From Bactericera cockerelli (taxonomy: Eukaryota; Arthropoda; Insecta; Hemiptera; Triozidae), in assembly GCA_024516035.1 (NCBI GenBank), contig CM044958.1, forward strand, positions 29,357,755 to 29,421,754: 64,000 nucleotides of DNA, in the 5' to 3' direction. This document shows, piece by piece, positions 24,260-36,758 of this stretch (position 1 is the stretch's first letter; every line of letters begins with the position of its first letter). Both the position numbers and the translations under genes were made by a program. Below the pieces are notes generated by a model. It did not search any database. It was given only the letters and a program-made list of their open reading frames with translations, and was not told where the DNA came from.

Positions 24260-26365
24260 CAGTGGCGGCTCGTCGGGTGAAGACACTGAAGACATTTTCA
24301 CCTAATTTTGAACAGTGAAAACACTACTCATAATCCCTTGAACATGGCACAATTGATCTAACTCAAAGAAAAAAAAAAAAAAAAGAGTAAGCTTTGTGTA
24401 AAATAGATCAATGCTGCTTAACAATTCATGTTACTTTCCAAGGAGAACACCAAATGTGAAGACAATTCGAAATTGTCTTCAGTTGTCCTTGAATCAACCA
24501 ATCAGAGTTGAGTATTTCCAAGTAGGTATCATGAAATATTAGGCAAGAACTATATCTATGTAATATGCTACTGAGGACAGTCTTCAGTTGTATTCAGTTT
24601 ACAATATCTACACGAACTCATACGAAATGTCACGAAGCCACATACCATGTGCGATGTCATGTGTTTTTGATATTAACATTGTTGCCAGTAGCATTATGCC
24701 AGACCTATGAAACCAGTCAATGATTTAGCCTCCCATATCTAGCACAATCTTGTAATATTAAAAAAACAAAATAAATAATAATAATAATAACGTAGGCGTT
24801 AGGAAAGCATTTGGATATTATTTCTCATTTTTTGGGTTCTAGTTTTGTACATAGTTCCTAAACGATAGCCGATACCAATAAATTTTAACTATTTATGTAT
24901 CTTGTCAACTATAGTCTTAAAAAGGACATATCGATTGAAGTCAAATCTCGGAAATAATTATTTAATGTAGGTACCAAAATTGAGCCAAATAAGATAATCT
25001 GGTATCTAGTTGTTCCAAGATGTTTTTAAATAGGGACAATGGTGGTCCTGTTTAAGATCCTGACTATGGAACCACTTTAAAAAAAATCATGAATTTAGAC
25101 GTGTTGAAATGAAATTCTCAAGAGAAAATTCTGTTCAGGCGGTGTAGTATTATTTTTTTAAATAAATAAATACGTCTTACATGATTTGAGGGATTTCTTT
25201 AAATTTAAAATATAGCTCTTGAAGTTTGTAGAAATTTAGCTATGAAATTAACTTGGCAACATTGTATCTCTTATCTTTAGAATGTAAACAAAACTTGGTG
25301 CGCACTTTTTAAATTTTATTAGATTATTTTCAAATCTTTTCAACGGTAATCAAGTGACTTTTAATTGGTGCAACTAGTTAATAAAGTTATTTCCCAGTAT
25401 TTGATACAGGATAGAAACATTATTCCTACCTGATCTGACCTGTGCTTTTCAAAATAAGTTGAATATGAAGTAGCTATGTACTTCTTTCAGTGTCAGTAAT
25501 AACATTATAATTATGCAGGTTGCAGGTAGCTAAGCACACAGCTTCCAGTGAAGTACTTAAAATTATAAGGCAATATCTGTGTTTTTCATAAATAGTCATT
25601 TAAACATCAATGGTAACAGAAATTTAAGCTGATTTTATATATTTGTAGTAAGTATGTTTTCTTAGATTTATTTTGTAATCTGGTGGTGGATTTTCTTCCA
25701 GTTTTGGATTGTAATTTTTAGTCTTCAACTAACTTTCTTTCCTTCCCAGTTCTAACCCCTCTTTAAAATGTTGTACCTACCTATCTACTGAGGTATAATC
25801 CTAATATTTTTATTTTAATTCCTTTCTACCAACTTTCAGTTAATATTTTTTATTATGATGAATAACTAATAACAATATTTCAAAGAAACAATGAGATTCC
25901 CACAAAATCATGGGGTTCAAACATTAAAAGTAACCCCATTCAGATTAAGAAGTAATGAGGATAAGAAAGATATTATGATTACTGGATGTCCAATTTCTCA
26001 CATTACTATAACCACCACTAAAAAAGTAAAGCAAATGCCTGTCCCACAGCCATACAGTTCAAGCCTGAATGGCTTATGAAAAATTAATGGCTGTGTACCA
26101 GCTCAAGTGTTGACAAATTGTTCTGCTGGCCTTGTTTATTTATTAAGTACCAAGTGTTCTCCAAAAAAAGTACCTATAAAAACTTATATGATGCAAAACT
26201 GGTATGAGAGAAAACCATGCTCTGCAGGGAAACAGCCATAACTTACAATGGGCTGTGTTTATGAGACCATAAGAACTAAGATCTGATAAATTAATAATTT
26301 TATTTTTTCAATACTTCTGGGTATAATTTGTCTTCACCTAGTCTTGAAGTCAGGAGCCGCCACTG
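24260..26365. mobile_element. Non-autonomous hAT-type element
   Basis: A 2,106-bp element. Its ends are CAGTGGCGGCTC at 24260 and the exact complement ending at 26365, with looser similarity continuing inward (GGTGAAGAC near both ends). It is flanked by a perfect 8-bp duplication GGTCAGGT. An 8-bp duplication plus CAGTG-type termini is the hAT signature. The interior is AT-rich. An open frame at 25891-26079 (starting MRFPQNHG) is unrecognised, and no hAT dimerisation or DDE motif is visible, so it is either non-autonomous or heavily decayed. The perfect duplication suggests a fairly recent insertion. Confidence 0.88.
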
Positions 26366-26373
26366 GGTCAGGT
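26366..26373. repeat. 8-bp target-site duplication, right
   Basis: GGTCAGGT, identical to 24252-24259. Confidence 0.9.
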
Positions 26374-28214
26374 ATGTAAATATATAATAAGTATGTAGTT
26401 TGGGTGCATGGCTAATGTGTCTAATGACTTAATGAGCAAGTTTTTAGTTGAAATAAAGTTTCAGTCAGAAAGTCAGAGATCCATATACATTGATAATTTT
26501 CCTTACTTGTTCTTAAATTGAAAACAAAACACATCACTTGATGAGGCTAAAACACTGAAATATTTACATACAGACACATGTAGATACGTTCATATTTCGT
26601 TAGTCAATATCGATAGTATAGTGTATAAAAAAGTATACATCTAAAAAGACCCCGGGACAGTGATCGAGTGGTTTCAGTCAATGGGTAAGATCAGAAAAGA
26701 AGTTATTAATTTTCAAGAGCACATTTTTAAACTGAAGAGAACTCGGCCAGATGTGATGCTGGCATTGGTGTCCCTGTCCCTATAAAAAATAATGTTCCCG
26801 AGGGATTCGAAAGCTACTTGAAAACACGAACACTGCGGTGTGATAACCCTGATGATATGTGGATCAAAAGTTCTACCTCTTCGATTCCTTGAGAAGCATT
26901 TTCATTTTTTAATAATGAAAGTTATCTCCTTGATATTAAAGATACTAAAATATATTTAAAATGCAAGTGGAAGATAATAGGTAGGTGCAATACTAATGTT
27001 CATGAGATAGTAAGAGAATTGGTATTATGAAGATTTTTCTATTTAAAGATGAGTGTTTCACAGCCTTTTTTATGTCGTAGCCATGAAAGGGCAACTACAG
27101 TTACTGTAGATGTTCGTGGACTGTGTTCTGTGCTGTATAGCTTGCCCATCCCGTAGTACCTATGCCTTCCCTATAATGGGCCAAAAGTGACATAATATTT
27201 CCATTTACACAGCTACTGGGTCAATTGCTGATGAAAACCAAACCACATAAATAATTTCTAAAAAGAGAGAGAGAAAGAGAGAGAAAATGAGACATATAAA
27301 TTAAAATGGAAATAGAAAATGAAAGAAAAGTAAGTAAGAAAAACATAATCCTAATAACATCAGACGGATATAATATTATAACAAAGATATACGAGTATAT
27401 ACAGAGGAAGAGCTACAAAATCACCCAGATTATCTATCAGGTCTAAACGAGGTAACAGGTTCAGACATGTTTCCTTGCCGAAATAGTAGTTTACACACCC
27501 CAGTTACTCCATCCCCTCTAGCCCTCACCCTTTCACCTCACTCCTTCCACCCTGGGCAAATATGCATATCCCGCTATTACTCGGCCCTGCAACCCTGCAT
27601 GTGGATCTGTCCTGATTAAAGTTTATGGTGCGGAACCACCGGGATCATTATCAATGAGAATCAGGAACGATTTCATAATAATATAGGACTTAAATTCTAA
27701 TATTATCTTATCTGTACATCTCTACTCAAATCTGTGCGTGTTTGACTGGCTGACTATGTCCTCTTAGGGGTTGTCTGTTTATAATACCACAGCCCAAACG
27801 GTAACAGATCTGATATTGAATTTTTCATAAGAGTTCACCACCCCTAAACCACCGTCTAACTACCTTGTCCCGTAATGTCCCGTATAAGTTGGTTTACATT
27901 ACCTATATAAAAAATTGGTATTTTATTATTGTACTATATTGGATTGTATTATTATTTGTTTGAATTGTATGAATTGATTTTATTATTATTATTAGTTAGT
28001 TGGAAAGACCAAGGACCTTAGAAAAGAAAGGATCCCATGATCATCTGGATTTCGAGTTTTGGAAAAATCCCCTGAGTCAGATCCACTATAGTGGGATTCA
28101 TAACTGAAAGCTCGATTATAAATTTCATAACTTGTCAAACCATTGAACTTTATTCTGTTTTATTATTAACTCTTTCTGTTTTATAATTTTCCACTTTTTA
28201 GATTTATAAATTAC
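26374..28214. other. No gene seen; one C-rich patch
   Basis: Mostly AT-rich. A non-repetitive C-rich and mixed patch at 27480-27680 contrasts with its surroundings and could be a conserved regulatory segment, but no specific site is claimed. A GA-rich tract lies at 27264-27290. Confidence 0.35.
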
Positions 28215-28455
28215 AAGCGGGCTGTCGCCCGCTTTGCGGGCCGAGGCATGGCCGTGAAAGCAAAAAATCCTTTTTCGCCAATGGCAGGTGTTGTAGTGGG
28301 AGTTTCGAAAAATCCCGTCTTATTGCACATCTAGACTATAAGACAAAGCTACCTACCAAATTTCAGCTTCCTAGGACTTACGGTTTGGGCTGTAGAGCGA
28401 TGATCAGTCAGTGGTCAGTGGTCAGTGAGTGTCTTTGACATTTATATATTAAGAT
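28215..28455 (+). mobile_element. GC-hairpin repeat with GTCAGT tract
   Basis: Starts with a perfect hairpin AAGCGGGC-TGTC-GCCCGCTT (28215-28234) followed by another GCGGGC. It carries CTACCTACCAAATTTCAGC and TTACGGTTTGGGCTG phrases and ends with a short GTCAGT-type tandem (about 28406-28428) and TATATATTAAGAT. This layout (5' GC hairpin, conserved CAAATTTCAGC-type phrase, short tandem, AT-rich end) is familiar from dispersed non-coding repeats of arthropod genomes. I cannot name the family. Plan-wise it parallels elements A and B. Confidence 0.55.
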
Positions 28456-30513
28456 TGGACAAAGTTTAGATTATTATACGATTATAATATAGATGAAATT
28501 ATTATGTGAATGGGTGTGAAATTGACGAAAAAGTTACAAGAGCATTGGCGAAAACCAACCAATTCTCTGACATCCCTAAGTTGTACCAGAATGCAATTGA
28601 CATTTACCTGGGCCATTTAGTGGCAGGTACTACAACAGGACCGCTCAGGAGATTGTCTAAGTTTTATATTATGTACTGTACACACGTACATCTTCAGCGA
28701 AATATTTTAGAAATTTAGCAAAAGAAATTGAACCCTTCTGCTCTGTAAAAAAAACTCATTTCTTAGAGTTTATACAATTCTCTTTCCATGGATGGAATTT
28801 CGGTAATACATACACTCATATCCTATTCCAATCTTAGTTCGTAAAAGTTGACTTTACGAATACTCCCAAAATTACTTATTCTACAAATGGACCAAAATAT
28901 CACATTATCATACACTAAAGGCTGCAGAGTTTAAAAAAAGGGGATAGGGGGTCTAAATTTCTAATCCCTTTTGTCAAGTCCTATCCCTAAGGTAACTTTA
29001 TATTTTTGAATGCCATCTGTCCCCGATTTTTTTGTTATTGAATTAAAAAAAAACGAGAATATAATGAAAACAAGAGTCCTGAATCCTTCTTGAATGGGGA
29101 GATAGGGGAAGAGTCTAAAATAATCTGTTGATATCTCTTTAATTTAGTGTCCAGGAGCAAAGCAAATAAAGGATTAGTCCTATATTTTTATCAAATACGT
29201 ATTACGTAAATCTTAATAAGTTTTCTACAAACTAGGAGATTTGGAAATAAAATGAAAATGTCAACAATACAGTGTCAAACTATGGAACATCAGTTTGTAG
29301 TTGTTTGTTAAGAAAATTAAATTATAATGGAAAATATCATAAGTAAACTTTAAAATAAATTACAAATATTCTTGTGAAAAAATCAGAAATTCTTGTTTGA
29401 GAATCCATTGCGAAATATTCTGTTGGGAATTTATTCTGACCAAGTTACTAAGGTTCGCACGGAAAATCAATTAAAAAGTTTGAAAACTGAGAACCTCTAC
29501 TGATATGGCAAATCTCCAAGACATTAACGTGAATTTGCTGATAGTTAATTTATATTTATTATTAATTAATCAGATGGGATGCAAGATTCCAAAGTTCTTC
29601 GTCAAGTTGATTTGCTTGAGCAAGACCTTTTGGTACCAAAGTCAGAGAAACTGCTGTAGAGAGATTTGTTTATGATTCCCAGGGACTACAATTTAATACT
29701 TGATTGATTAAAAATTAAAAGTGACAGTATTATAAATATAATTAGCATCTTTAGTATTTCTTATTATTATTACAGATAGTATTCATATTAAAAATGAAAT
29801 ATAAAATTTATATCATTTAATGATGAAGATATTCATATGGATAGAAAAATTCAAAGGTCTGAAAGAAAAAATCAAAATAGGTATGTATCACTTATCACAA
29901 ATCTTTGCACTAAGTTAGAATTAAATAAGAAGCAAGAAATTTGCTTTTTGAAAATTGAGAATCTCAGTATTAGCTACTCAGTACGAATTTGTTAGGAAGC
30001 AAGTCGAGCAGGACAAAAAGGCAAAAATTTCAAACGAGTTAAAACTACCTGTTGCATTTCCATTAATGTCAAAAAGAAGACACCGAACTGAAAGGGCTAC
30101 GTTAAATCCTCACTAATGAGACAAAGTTGATCCTATGTTTTGACTGTAAGATACACTGAAAGTCCTTTACTTCTTAGGGTAATCCTAGATCTTTGCTGAA
30201 ATGATTGAGAATTGAATCAACACTTCTTTTAAGAGTATCCAGTATCTTTAAAACACATTTAAGTCAATTAAGGGTTATTCTTGGACCTACGTTATTCTTG
30301 AAATAATCCTAGAATCAGTGGACGCATCCTAATAATAAAAAGAAATAAAGGAAATAGACCAAGGATCAATATCAATTTGTAGAGATTTTTGAGAATTACC
30401 GGATTCTCATTAGGACACTAATAGGATGTCCAAAAATATTAACTTAAAACGGATTTGATTTAACCGAACGAATGAGACATGTAGTACGTATGAAATAATG
30501 TATGTATAAAAAA
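28456..30513. other. No gene seen
   Basis: AT-rich DNA. A 70-codon frame at 28506-28718 (starting MNGCEIDEKV) is unrecognised. Confidence 0.4.
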
Positions 30514-30706
30514 CCGGCCACAAACGTACATGCATGCATGAGCAGGCAAACTTGTCATGCATGCATGAGCGTGTGTGGCAGAAAAAGATCACGAGTAGGT
30601 ATAGGCTCGTTCATACTGCCTGTTGACAGGTGTCAGGACTCCGCTGGTTGACAGGCATGCCTGTCATGCCCAGGCATGACATGCATGCATGTACGTGTGT
30701 GGCCGG
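30514..30706. mobile_element. Inverted-repeat element with GCATGC-rich arms
   Basis: A 193-bp unit. The left arm 30514-30540 (starting CCGGCCACAAACGTACATGC) and right arm 30680-30706 are inverted repeats of 27 bp with one mismatch. A second partial copy of the arm (CATGCATGCATGAGCGTGTG) lies inside near 30557, and GACAGGCATGCCTGTC is an internal palindrome near 30650. The arms alternate purine and pyrimidine. No clear target duplication was seen, so the mobile nature is inferred from the symmetry only. Confidence 0.6.
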
Positions 30707-31999
30707 CCCAAGTGAAATTTTAGAATGCGAACTCATAGAGCATTTTATGATATGCAATAATTGTTGGTTTTTTTAAGTAAGTTTTTTATAACAGATTATA
30801 AAACATTCTCCAGAACATGGTACATTGTAAGTTGAATTTCGTCGCCATTTCGTTAATTAGCGTCACATTTATATTTGGGTTTATGTATGTTTCCAGAACA
30901 ATGTTTCTCAGAGCTTTTTTATGTTCTGGAACTGGAACCTAAATGTTAAGTGTTCTTTTATTGTGTTTATGCGCAACAATTTGCACAACAATCCAGTTCA
31001 GTGAGAGGTACCTACCTCCTAATGTAGAGCAATTAATCACTAAATGTTTTGACTTCTTCGACCACCATATTTATTGTCTTAATGGACAGTAGGTGACCTA
31101 TAGAAGATTTCAAAGTGTAACTCCGATAGAATGCTTTAAGTTTCCTTCGACAAAGTGATCGTAAAATGCATTAGCAAAAGTTCTGAGGGCAAAATGCATA
31201 GTATTAGGTACACATGACTATCCATAGGAATCCATGTTAAATAATGAACAACGTTGTAAGATTATAAAATATTGACATTTGGATAATGTAATACCTAATA
31301 AATATTGTTTTAAAACTTGGAGTTTCAAAATAAGTTGTTAAAATTAGTTTCTTCCCGATAAACAAGGTCATTAAAAGTTTTAGTGCTTCCGTCTTCCGTG
31401 TGTGCTGTCTAAATTCGAAACTTGCAGTGAAATGTGGTGGGCTATGCGCGGCTGATAACATTTTCAACTGTATTATCACAACGCGCGCGTAAATTTGCCT
31501 ACAGAAATAGACCGCCACCGCGCCTAGGGTTCACAGGTTCACAGCCCAGTGACAGCCGCATCCACCAGCGCAAGAGTCACACGACGACGCAACTTTCAAA
31601 TTCACCAAAAATTTATTCACAACTGATTATCGCGTCTTGTAAGATAAAATGCAAAAACTTAGCAAGTTCCGTTAACGCTTGTCTGAAATTCAATATTGAA
31701 AGTCTTGGTGTCGCAGGTATCTTGATTTCTTGCTGATTGTCTCGTAGATCAATCTCGCGAAATATATATAGATAGGTACTTGAATAAATAAATACACACA
31801 CTGCGCGAACAAGCTATAGTCAATACAAAGTTCGTTGGATGCGCTCAGCTTATTTTCATAAAAAGTATAATGTGAAAATAATATATAAGTTTTGAGGCCT
31901 GATGAATAATTTAACACTCGCTCTCCTGTGAGAGAAGGCCTGTGGGTCGTCGCCGTGTCAACTCAATAAGAGAGCTGCTGGTCCAGGGCTGGCGAAAAA
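30707..31999. other. Stretch with a CpG-rich patch
   Basis: Mostly AT-rich. A patch at about 31430-31600 is markedly richer in G+C and CpG (for example ACAACGCGCGCGTAAA near 31478). It could be a promoter or 5' untranslated exon, but no TATA box, start codon with a long frame or splice pair is convincing. Confidence 0.3.
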
Positions 32000-32115
32000 G
32001 CCAAGCAAGAATGAAAGATGAAGGTGACGGCACTTTGAATACACCAGTTTCTTGTAAGATCTCTGAAGCAAACAACGTCCAACGAGGTAAGTATTTCAGT
32101 ATGCTTAGTAGGTGA
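32000..32115 (-). repeat. Dispersed repeat family R4, copy 1
   Basis: On the minus strand the segment GTTGGACGTTGTTTG, then AGATCTTAC, then GAAACTGGTGTATTC matches the cores at 34985, 49395 and 56465. The plus-strand AG/GTAAGT at 32085-32091 looks like a splice donor but sits inside the repeat. Confidence 0.5.
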
Positions 32116-34984
32116 AAAGAAAAAACATCGATGATTGTAGCAATGATGACAATTTTCGGGCTTTGAACATTTGTAGCAAGTTTGAATTTTAACATTAACC
32201 TCCTTATATATTCTCAAGATCTAAAATAATATTCAAGAAAAATATGGGAAATAATCAAATAAGCAGCAACACAGGGATCACAGATGGCACAAATGAAGTT
32301 ACAAGATTAACTTTTTCATATTCATAGGTAAGAACACAATTTGATTACCGACGTGATAATTTTATTGACAAGGATTCTATTTTCTTTCATCGGAGAGGGA
32401 ATATTTGCGGGTCTTCATAAATTGTAAAGAATACTAAATGATAAAAAAAGGTAAGGTATTAGTAAATTAGAATAACTGGTCTCAATTTTGTATTTATTTG
32501 CAAATGTGTTCTTATGTGTACAACATTTTCCTAAAGTATGTATGCACATTGCACATGTCATAATTTTACATGATAACATGAATTCGAATTAGAACAATTT
32601 TACTTCAAGAGTACAAAGAGAGTTCGCAAAAAATTTACAGGAATTTGGAAACATTCAAACTCAACAATTCAGATCAACACATGACCGACCAACCCTGCAC
32701 TTCGGCCGATAAGTTAGACAAGAGTTCCAAGAATGATTGACAGATTTATTCTGACAGGAGGATAAAATGAGTCGTGATAGCGAGTCCAACTCCTGTGCCT
32801 GGAATAATGACAACCTTTCGATGGAACCTACAGGGTCCAGCTAAACATTAACGTGAGGGCACCATGAGGGGTTTGAAGACAGCAGCAGGGCTGGAAAGAC
32901 ATTTTGTGTGAATATTCACTGTCATTCACTACAGATCTTTACATACATGGAGATGAAACCTTTGGATTAAGGTAATTAATCCAGCAATTAAGTGGAAAAG
33001 GATCTTTCTCATTGAAATTGGTCTGTTGTGGAGACAACCCTTATACGTCGTCGGAATACTTGTATATTGAAAACTGGTTAAATCACTAAAGATGTGCACA
33101 ATTGATCATGTCCACCCCAATGAAGAAATAGACAATGGTTACACTTTTCACCCTGTAAAATTATGCACCAAAATATAATGCCCCATCATTATTGCAGAAA
33201 ATCCTTTACAATAAAAACATCACATCATATGAGAAAAAATAGCATTATTTTATTGATGGGAATACCGCCAACCTAGAATCTCCTAGCCAGATTAAAATAA
33301 TGGTACTTTTATATATTATATTTTATTGATTTTTAAACAGTCTCCGACGATTTTAATTCGATCTCGTATCTCTGTCAATCTTGGCAATATTAAACGTTTT
33401 CAAAACACACACGAGAGCTTGGTTTGTCCTCTGACTGCAGGTAAAAAGACCAAGAACTGGATCTAAACATACAATTAAAAGTTAAATCGGAATTACATTA
33501 TGTAAAGAACAGGACGAGGGATTGCAAGGACAGGTGCAGTTGAGAACAAGTCTGCATGTTGGACAAGACGGCTTTTTCATTGAAGGCACCATCAGAATCA
33601 ATGTATCATACAGTCTCAATAAAACTACACGAGCTTTTTTGACAAAATTCAACATTTATTCTAACTACGCTAGATTTTTAATGAATCTCTAAGAATACCT
33701 CATCAGTAAAGAATTAAACATAAGAAAGAAACCGAGATGGTTCAGTCAAATCCAGAAACAAAAGCTAACAAAGGATTCAGCAGGAAATCAGCACTCGCTC
33801 TCAAAGAAAAAAGAATAGGAATTAAAATCAAATGAAAGTCACAAAAGAGTTCTGGAAACATTATGCAAGGTCCCAGGTATCGAATTTCCAATCTCCGGAG
33901 TCGGAGGATATTGCCTCAACTCGAAACCTCTCAACAATCACTGTGGTCACACCTGGAGGGCGCCGTGGATAGAGAATTATTATTTACCCTCCACCCACTC
34001 GTGAAAATCACCCCTTTCTAAAGATTTTAGGGACCCATCATACCTTGAAAACAAGGAAAGTATCAATAATCAACCCGTCATTACACTGGACATTCAGCTG
34101 TCCGCGAGTCTGTCTGTCTGGAGCCAGGATGTCTAATGATTACCCCTCTTTACTAATGCATAATAATAATAATATATGATTTAGCAGGACAACAAGGGTC
34201 AAATTGACCACAAACCCTTTCAATGACAAACAGATCCTGTTACAGACAAAAGTAAAAATCTCTATTTGAATTTAAATGTAAATGACTATGTAGAACAAAA
34301 TATGATTTTTTTTAGTTGTAACATAATTACGAAATTAAGGAATTAATAGACTAGTAATTACAAAACTTCAATTTTCCATTCAAGTAAATTTGTAATTTAT
34401 TAACAGTTTCTTTTTAACGTGGTGCTAAATTGACAGAGGAAGATAAATTTATAGATATCTACTATTTCTCAACTTTAAAGGAAGGAAACAACATAGTTAA
34501 GTGCAGCTCCTCATGTGAAAGGAATAATGATTAGTGATTTAGTTCATTCAGTTATAATAATCAAAGATCACCTCGACAAAACCACATCAATTGCACAGAA
34601 AGGGGGACTCCGGCAAAACCCAAGCCTGGAGAATACCTGGAAGGGAGGCAAACAAAGGGTTGTTATATAATAATTGCTGGCACGTGATTCACAGCATGGT
34701 TTACATTACACAACTATTAACCTAGGACGGAACATAATGAGTTCCATGTAATCACGTCATAATAGTATAATGTGAGTATTATGTTGCAACCATTGCTGGA
34801 AAAGGTGTGATGAGGTTTGGACAGCTGGAGGAATCATCAGCTCTTGTAACATCATTATTATTAGGGGGTTATGGGGGTCTCGTGGCAATCCCCTTGTGTA
34901 CAATATTATTAATGAACGTCACTAGCATTTATTTACTGATTCGAACCCTCGCGAGGGTTCGAATTTGAATGATAACATTGATAA
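32116..34984. other. No gene seen; possible regulatory patch
   Basis: AT-rich except 34540-34900, which is non-repetitive and mixed in composition. That patch contains an ATCAAAG TCF-type site (about 34561) and a CACGTG E-box (about 34681). It could be an intronic enhancer, but this is inference from motifs alone. Confidence 0.3.
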
Positions 34985-35085
34985 CCAATTCAAGTCGTAA
35001 CCTCGCACGATGTTGCTTAACATCAGTGACATATTGAGAACTGGTGTATTCAAAGTGGCATCGACACCGGCTAGACATCTAAATA
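34985..35085 (+). repeat. Dispersed repeat family R4, copy 2
   Basis: Contains GATGTTGCTTAACATCAGTG, then GAGAACTGGTGTATTCAAAG and GGCATCGACACCGGC. The same order of blocks occurs in three other places in this window. In one frame several copies read LLN..D..RTGVF.V.ST, so the family may derive from a transposon coding region that I cannot name. Confidence 0.55.
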
Positions 35086-36698
35086 TGGTGCAATTAAACT
35101 CCAATAATTATTCTATATCGTAAGAAAAATCTCAATACCACCACCAACCACCGAGAAAGCAACTAGTGGTTTCGATTTCTACCATGTTTTTTTAAAATCT
35201 GAACATGTTGAATCCTCTCCACACCCAAGGTCTACATACACTAGTTTCTAACAGTCGAGTCGCTCCTACTGTCACAATGCTGAATCACATTATTTCTGCA
35301 CCACGCTTCACAGAATGCTGGGACACCCCTGTCTCAATTAATTGCAATTCAAGTGCAGTAGGGTTAATTAAAGTGGGGTTAATTATGGAGCTTCACTCCC
35401 GCCGTCCCCACCGGATGTCCAAAACAATAAAAACTTTGTAATTGATTCAGAAAGACTTGTTTTGTCTTTATGTACACGGTTAAAACCATGTCTTGTAGAT
35501 GGGTTTAGGTGTGATGACTGCACAATTTCTTCCCTACTCTGTCGCCTGCTTTCCCCCTCCCTCTCCTTCTCTTACACATTACAGGTTCAGCAATGACGGG
35601 TCGGGTTTTTGAAACAAAAGATGTCCTATGTCCTTTGTGTCGTGCTGACGAGAGGGAGAGAGAGATATATATTATTAAGCTTTGCTGGGATCTTGGTCAG
35701 CTGATAGCCTATATTAATCAATCTCTGAAAAGACTTGCCCTCTCACACTCCCTTGCATCGGTTTCAATATTTCATTCAAGGCACGATTTGGTAGACAGAC
35801 ATATGCACATACTATCGGGAAATAGTGCTTCACTTGCACTTAATTAGTGACGACATTTGCTCTTCGACTCATAGATTTGCAAAAATAATATCAAGGAACA
35901 CCAGTTAAACACCAAGCGATAGATATACAACTAGAGAATACCCATTTTTTTTTTTTTTTTTTTAAATCTCATTTTGAAAGTGTATGGTATTTTACCTATA
36001 AGTTCTTTTTCTCAATAATACACGAAAATTATAATCGAAAGAAATTAATTCAGCAGGACTCACTAGTTTATTTCATCTTATTTTTCGATCTGGGAGTCAA
36101 AAAACCACAATCTTAAAACAGTTAAAACAGAACAGTATTCAACTGTGATATCACCCCTGGAAACCGGGTCAAATGATCATTCTGATAACACAACTTCACT
36201 CATCCAAGCATTTCAACAAATTTAGCAACAACCCCTCCCTTGAATGAAATTCACTTGTAAAACTATACACTGTTTCTACATCTGTAATTCACTTGAAACA
36301 AACTGATTAAATGTAAACTTTAAACAAAACATGCATCACTGGCTTCACAAGGAGGGATTGTAAATTTAAATTCGATAAAGATCTGAGAGATACAGGTGAA
36401 TGGGATCAAAACAGGGGTGCAGGGATCAATCGAGTTGAAAGAAAATTTATCGATGGTTTTGTTTAAGTCTGAGTTGAGAACAGGAAATTATGATAAACAA
36501 CTCAGGAGGATGTTTTCATGCTCACGTTGATAGTTTTGTTACTGAAGAACTGAAATTTCTCCTCAATTTTGGAACAAACTTTTGTTAATCCTGATATCTT
36601 TTCTATAATCGACGCATAGAAGAGAAATATGGTTGGACTTGTGTACATTCTTTGTGTGTGTGTCCAAATTTGTTGAACGAATAGGTAAAAGATGAGGC
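35086..36698. other. No gene seen
   Basis: A T19 run lies at 35945-35963. An 84-codon frame at 35593-35847 contains CPLCRADE, but with a single CxxC pair it is not a recognisable zinc finger. Confidence 0.35.
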
Positions 36699-36758
36699 AA
36701 ATTTACATGAAGTAATCTCGCACCAATATTTTGGTGCGAGATTACTTCATGTAAATTT
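36699..36758. repeat. Perfect 60-bp hairpin
   Basis: Two exact 28-bp inverted arms (36699-36726 and 36731-36758) separated by TATT. The arms begin AAATTTACATGAAGTAATCT. There is no mismatch, so it is recent or maintained. It has no target duplication that I can see, and it is shorter than a typical miRNA precursor. Confidence 0.9.

Noticed and set aside
32085..32091. Consensus-like splice donor AG/GTAAGT on the plus strand
   Set aside because: It lies inside a copy of the R4 repeat family that is antisense there, and the frame before it is unrecognised.
35593..35847. Possible RING-type zinc finger (CPLC)
   Set aside because: Only one CxxC pair and no further spaced cysteines or histidines.
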